From positions 1 through 7,433 of the forward strand of contig BAXV01000119.1 in the NCBI GenBank assembly GCA_001310715.1: DNA of 7,433 bases, in the 5' to 3' direction. The number at the start of each line of letters is the position of its first letter. The stretch's first letter is position 1. The notes beneath the pieces are model-generated. The model was not told the DNA's origin and searched no databases. It worked only from the letters and a program-made list of their open reading frames with translations. The stretch is from Pseudovibrio sp. JCM 19062 (lineage in GTDB: Bacteria > Pseudomonadota > Alphaproteobacteria > Rhizobiales > Stappiaceae). Positions 6,207 to 7,433 of this stretch are shown piece after piece. The position numbers and the translations under genes were made by a program.

Positions 6207-7430
6207 AGGGATACTGGCGGTAGTCCTGCTGATACTCGCGCTTGCGGTCGTTGACCGCTTCCAGAAACCCTTTCCAGTCTAAATGAGGTTGTCCGGTCAG
6301 GTCACACAGCTGGCTGAAATAATCGAAAACGCTGTTGTGGTAGTCGTCCAGATCAGAAGGGTTCTTTTGTAAAACACAGTGTCCTTCGGCGATGTCTTGC
6401 TTGATTTGCGCAGGAGATGGCAGTTCCAGTTCTCCGCTCAGAATTTTTGCACAATAGATGCTTTGCAGATGAATGCTGGCAAAGTGGATTGTGAAACGTG
6501 GTAGGCCGAGGAAGATCAGGGTCGGGTCTGCCGGATAGAACATGTTGAGATAGAGCGGTCCTATGAAACGACCACTCAGATCCACGTCATCAAGAACGCC
6601 GTTTAAGAACGGGAAATCATAGATGTATCCGGTGCACAGGATGATGGCGTCCACATCGTTCAGCACCTTCCCGTCCTGCAGGGTGATCGTCCGCCCCTCA
6701 ATGCGTTCTGGCCGCGCGTGTTGGCTGATGTTGTAGCCTCTCCGTAAAGCCCGTTACGCACATAACATTTGTGTCCGTCAGGCGGAAAAGTACCGCAGAT
6801 GTAAACCTCGCTGGCGTGGGGGCTCAGGTCCAGCGAGATATCCTCCGAGGACACACAGGCCCCGATCAACGCCACCCGCTTGCCTTCATACTGGTTTGGC
6901 CGGCGGTAAGATTGGGAGTGAGTTACCGGTCCTTCAAAACTGTCCAGTCCATCAATCTTTGGAATGTTGGCGCAACTGTCCTTACCCGATGCCACAAGAA
7001 CGTGGCTGAAGATTTGCTCTCCGTCATTGGTGGAAACACGCCACCCACCCTCCGCCTTCTCCACGTGCTTTACCGGTGTATTAAACCGGATAAGCGGGAG
7101 AATCTCGGCTCTTCTGGCGGTGTCACCAATGTAATTGAGAACATCGGCGCGGTCCGGAAACAGCTTCAACTCCTCCGGCAGCTGTAATCGCTGATCTGCA
7201 GTGGCGCGCTTGCAGATTGGCGCGCAGTTTGGGGTACATGGCAGAGGAAACATGCGGACTTTGGAGATCGCGTACGTCGACGGGTCTGTCGGGGAGAGCC
7301 TCATAGGCCCACTGTCCGCCGAGGCAGTCGCGTGCTTCAAATACTGTGGGGTGCAAACCGCTGCGTTTCAGATCAATCGCGGCAGTTAGTCCGGTCGGGC
7401 CTGCCCGATGATGGCGATACTTGGAGCCAT
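6184..7430 (-). pseudogene. Flavin-containing monooxygenase (class B), with four frame breaks
   Basis: This family uses FAD and NADPH to oxygenate soft nucleophiles such as amines or sulfides. The reconstructed protein is 416 residues from ATG 7430 to TAG 6186-6184. It shows the FAD motif GAGPTG (9-14), LGGQW (37-41), the FMO fingerprint FEGPVTHSQSY (166-176, matching FxGxxxHxxxY), the NADPH-site segment LIGACVSSED (189-198) and the CTGY motif (267-270) in VDAIILCTGYIYDFPFL, which resembles bacterial trimethylamine monooxygenases. Single bases are missing near 7405 (GGG for GGGG on the coding strand), 7212 (NLP), 7182 (SLPEE) and 6737 (GEGYN). The middle Gly of the NADPH motif is Cys192. The gene starts 3 bases inside the window edge, so its promoter is not visible. 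The substrate cannot be assigned; no partner gene is in view. Confidence 0.87.
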
Positions 7431-7433
7431 GAA

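Noticed and set aside
1..7433. CRISPR array, tRNA, rRNA or insertion sequence
   Set aside because: No regularly spaced repeats, tRNA cloverleaf, rRNA segment, transposase motif or terminal inverted repeat pair was seen on either strand.

Overview
The window reads as chromosomal DNA of an alphaproteobacterium, probably a marine one. This is inferred from the gene set, codon use and moderate-to-high GC. It carries a TRAP uptake system coupled to a lyase, a methionine aminopeptidase paired with a ParD-like protein, and a flavin monooxygenase. No taxonomic marker is present, so the assignment is soft.

Layout. Bases 1-534 hold no gene I can defend, apart from a possible tail of a minus-strand gene at 6-98. 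From 535 to 4358 on the plus strand runs one apparent catabolic operon: dctP (periplasmic binding protein), an intergenic terminator-like hairpin, dctQ, dctM, and a gene of the isocitrate lyase/PEP mutase superfamily that starts within about 20 nt of the dctM stop. The likely logic is uptake of a carboxylate (probably a di- or hydroxy-dicarboxylate) across the inner membrane, followed by C-C bond cleavage by the lyase. From 4471 to 7430 all convincing genes are on the minus strand: a small lipoprotein of unknown function, a type I methionine aminopeptidase (map) preceded by a ParD-like ribbon-helix-helix gene with a 4-base stop/start overlap, and a complete-length flavin-containing monooxygenase. 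A perfect palindrome lies just upstream of the parD-like gene and is a good operator candidate.

The most striking property of the window is that four genes (dctM, the lyase, map and the monooxygenase) are full length and conserved but are broken by about ten single-base frame errors. Nine read as one missing base and the tenth lies in an 8-base T run. Several fall in short C or G runs, and I see no internal nonsense substitution in the reconstructed frames. This looks like sequencing or assembly error more than gene decay. I therefore describe the reconstructed proteins, but list these genes as disrupted because that is what the sequence literally shows. dctP, dctQ, the lipoprotein and the ParD-like gene are intact.

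I see no tRNA, rRNA, CRISPR array, insertion sequence or phage module. The parts most worth following up are the ParD-like/map pair with its palindrome, and a 21-codon antitoxin-like reading frame divergent from it.
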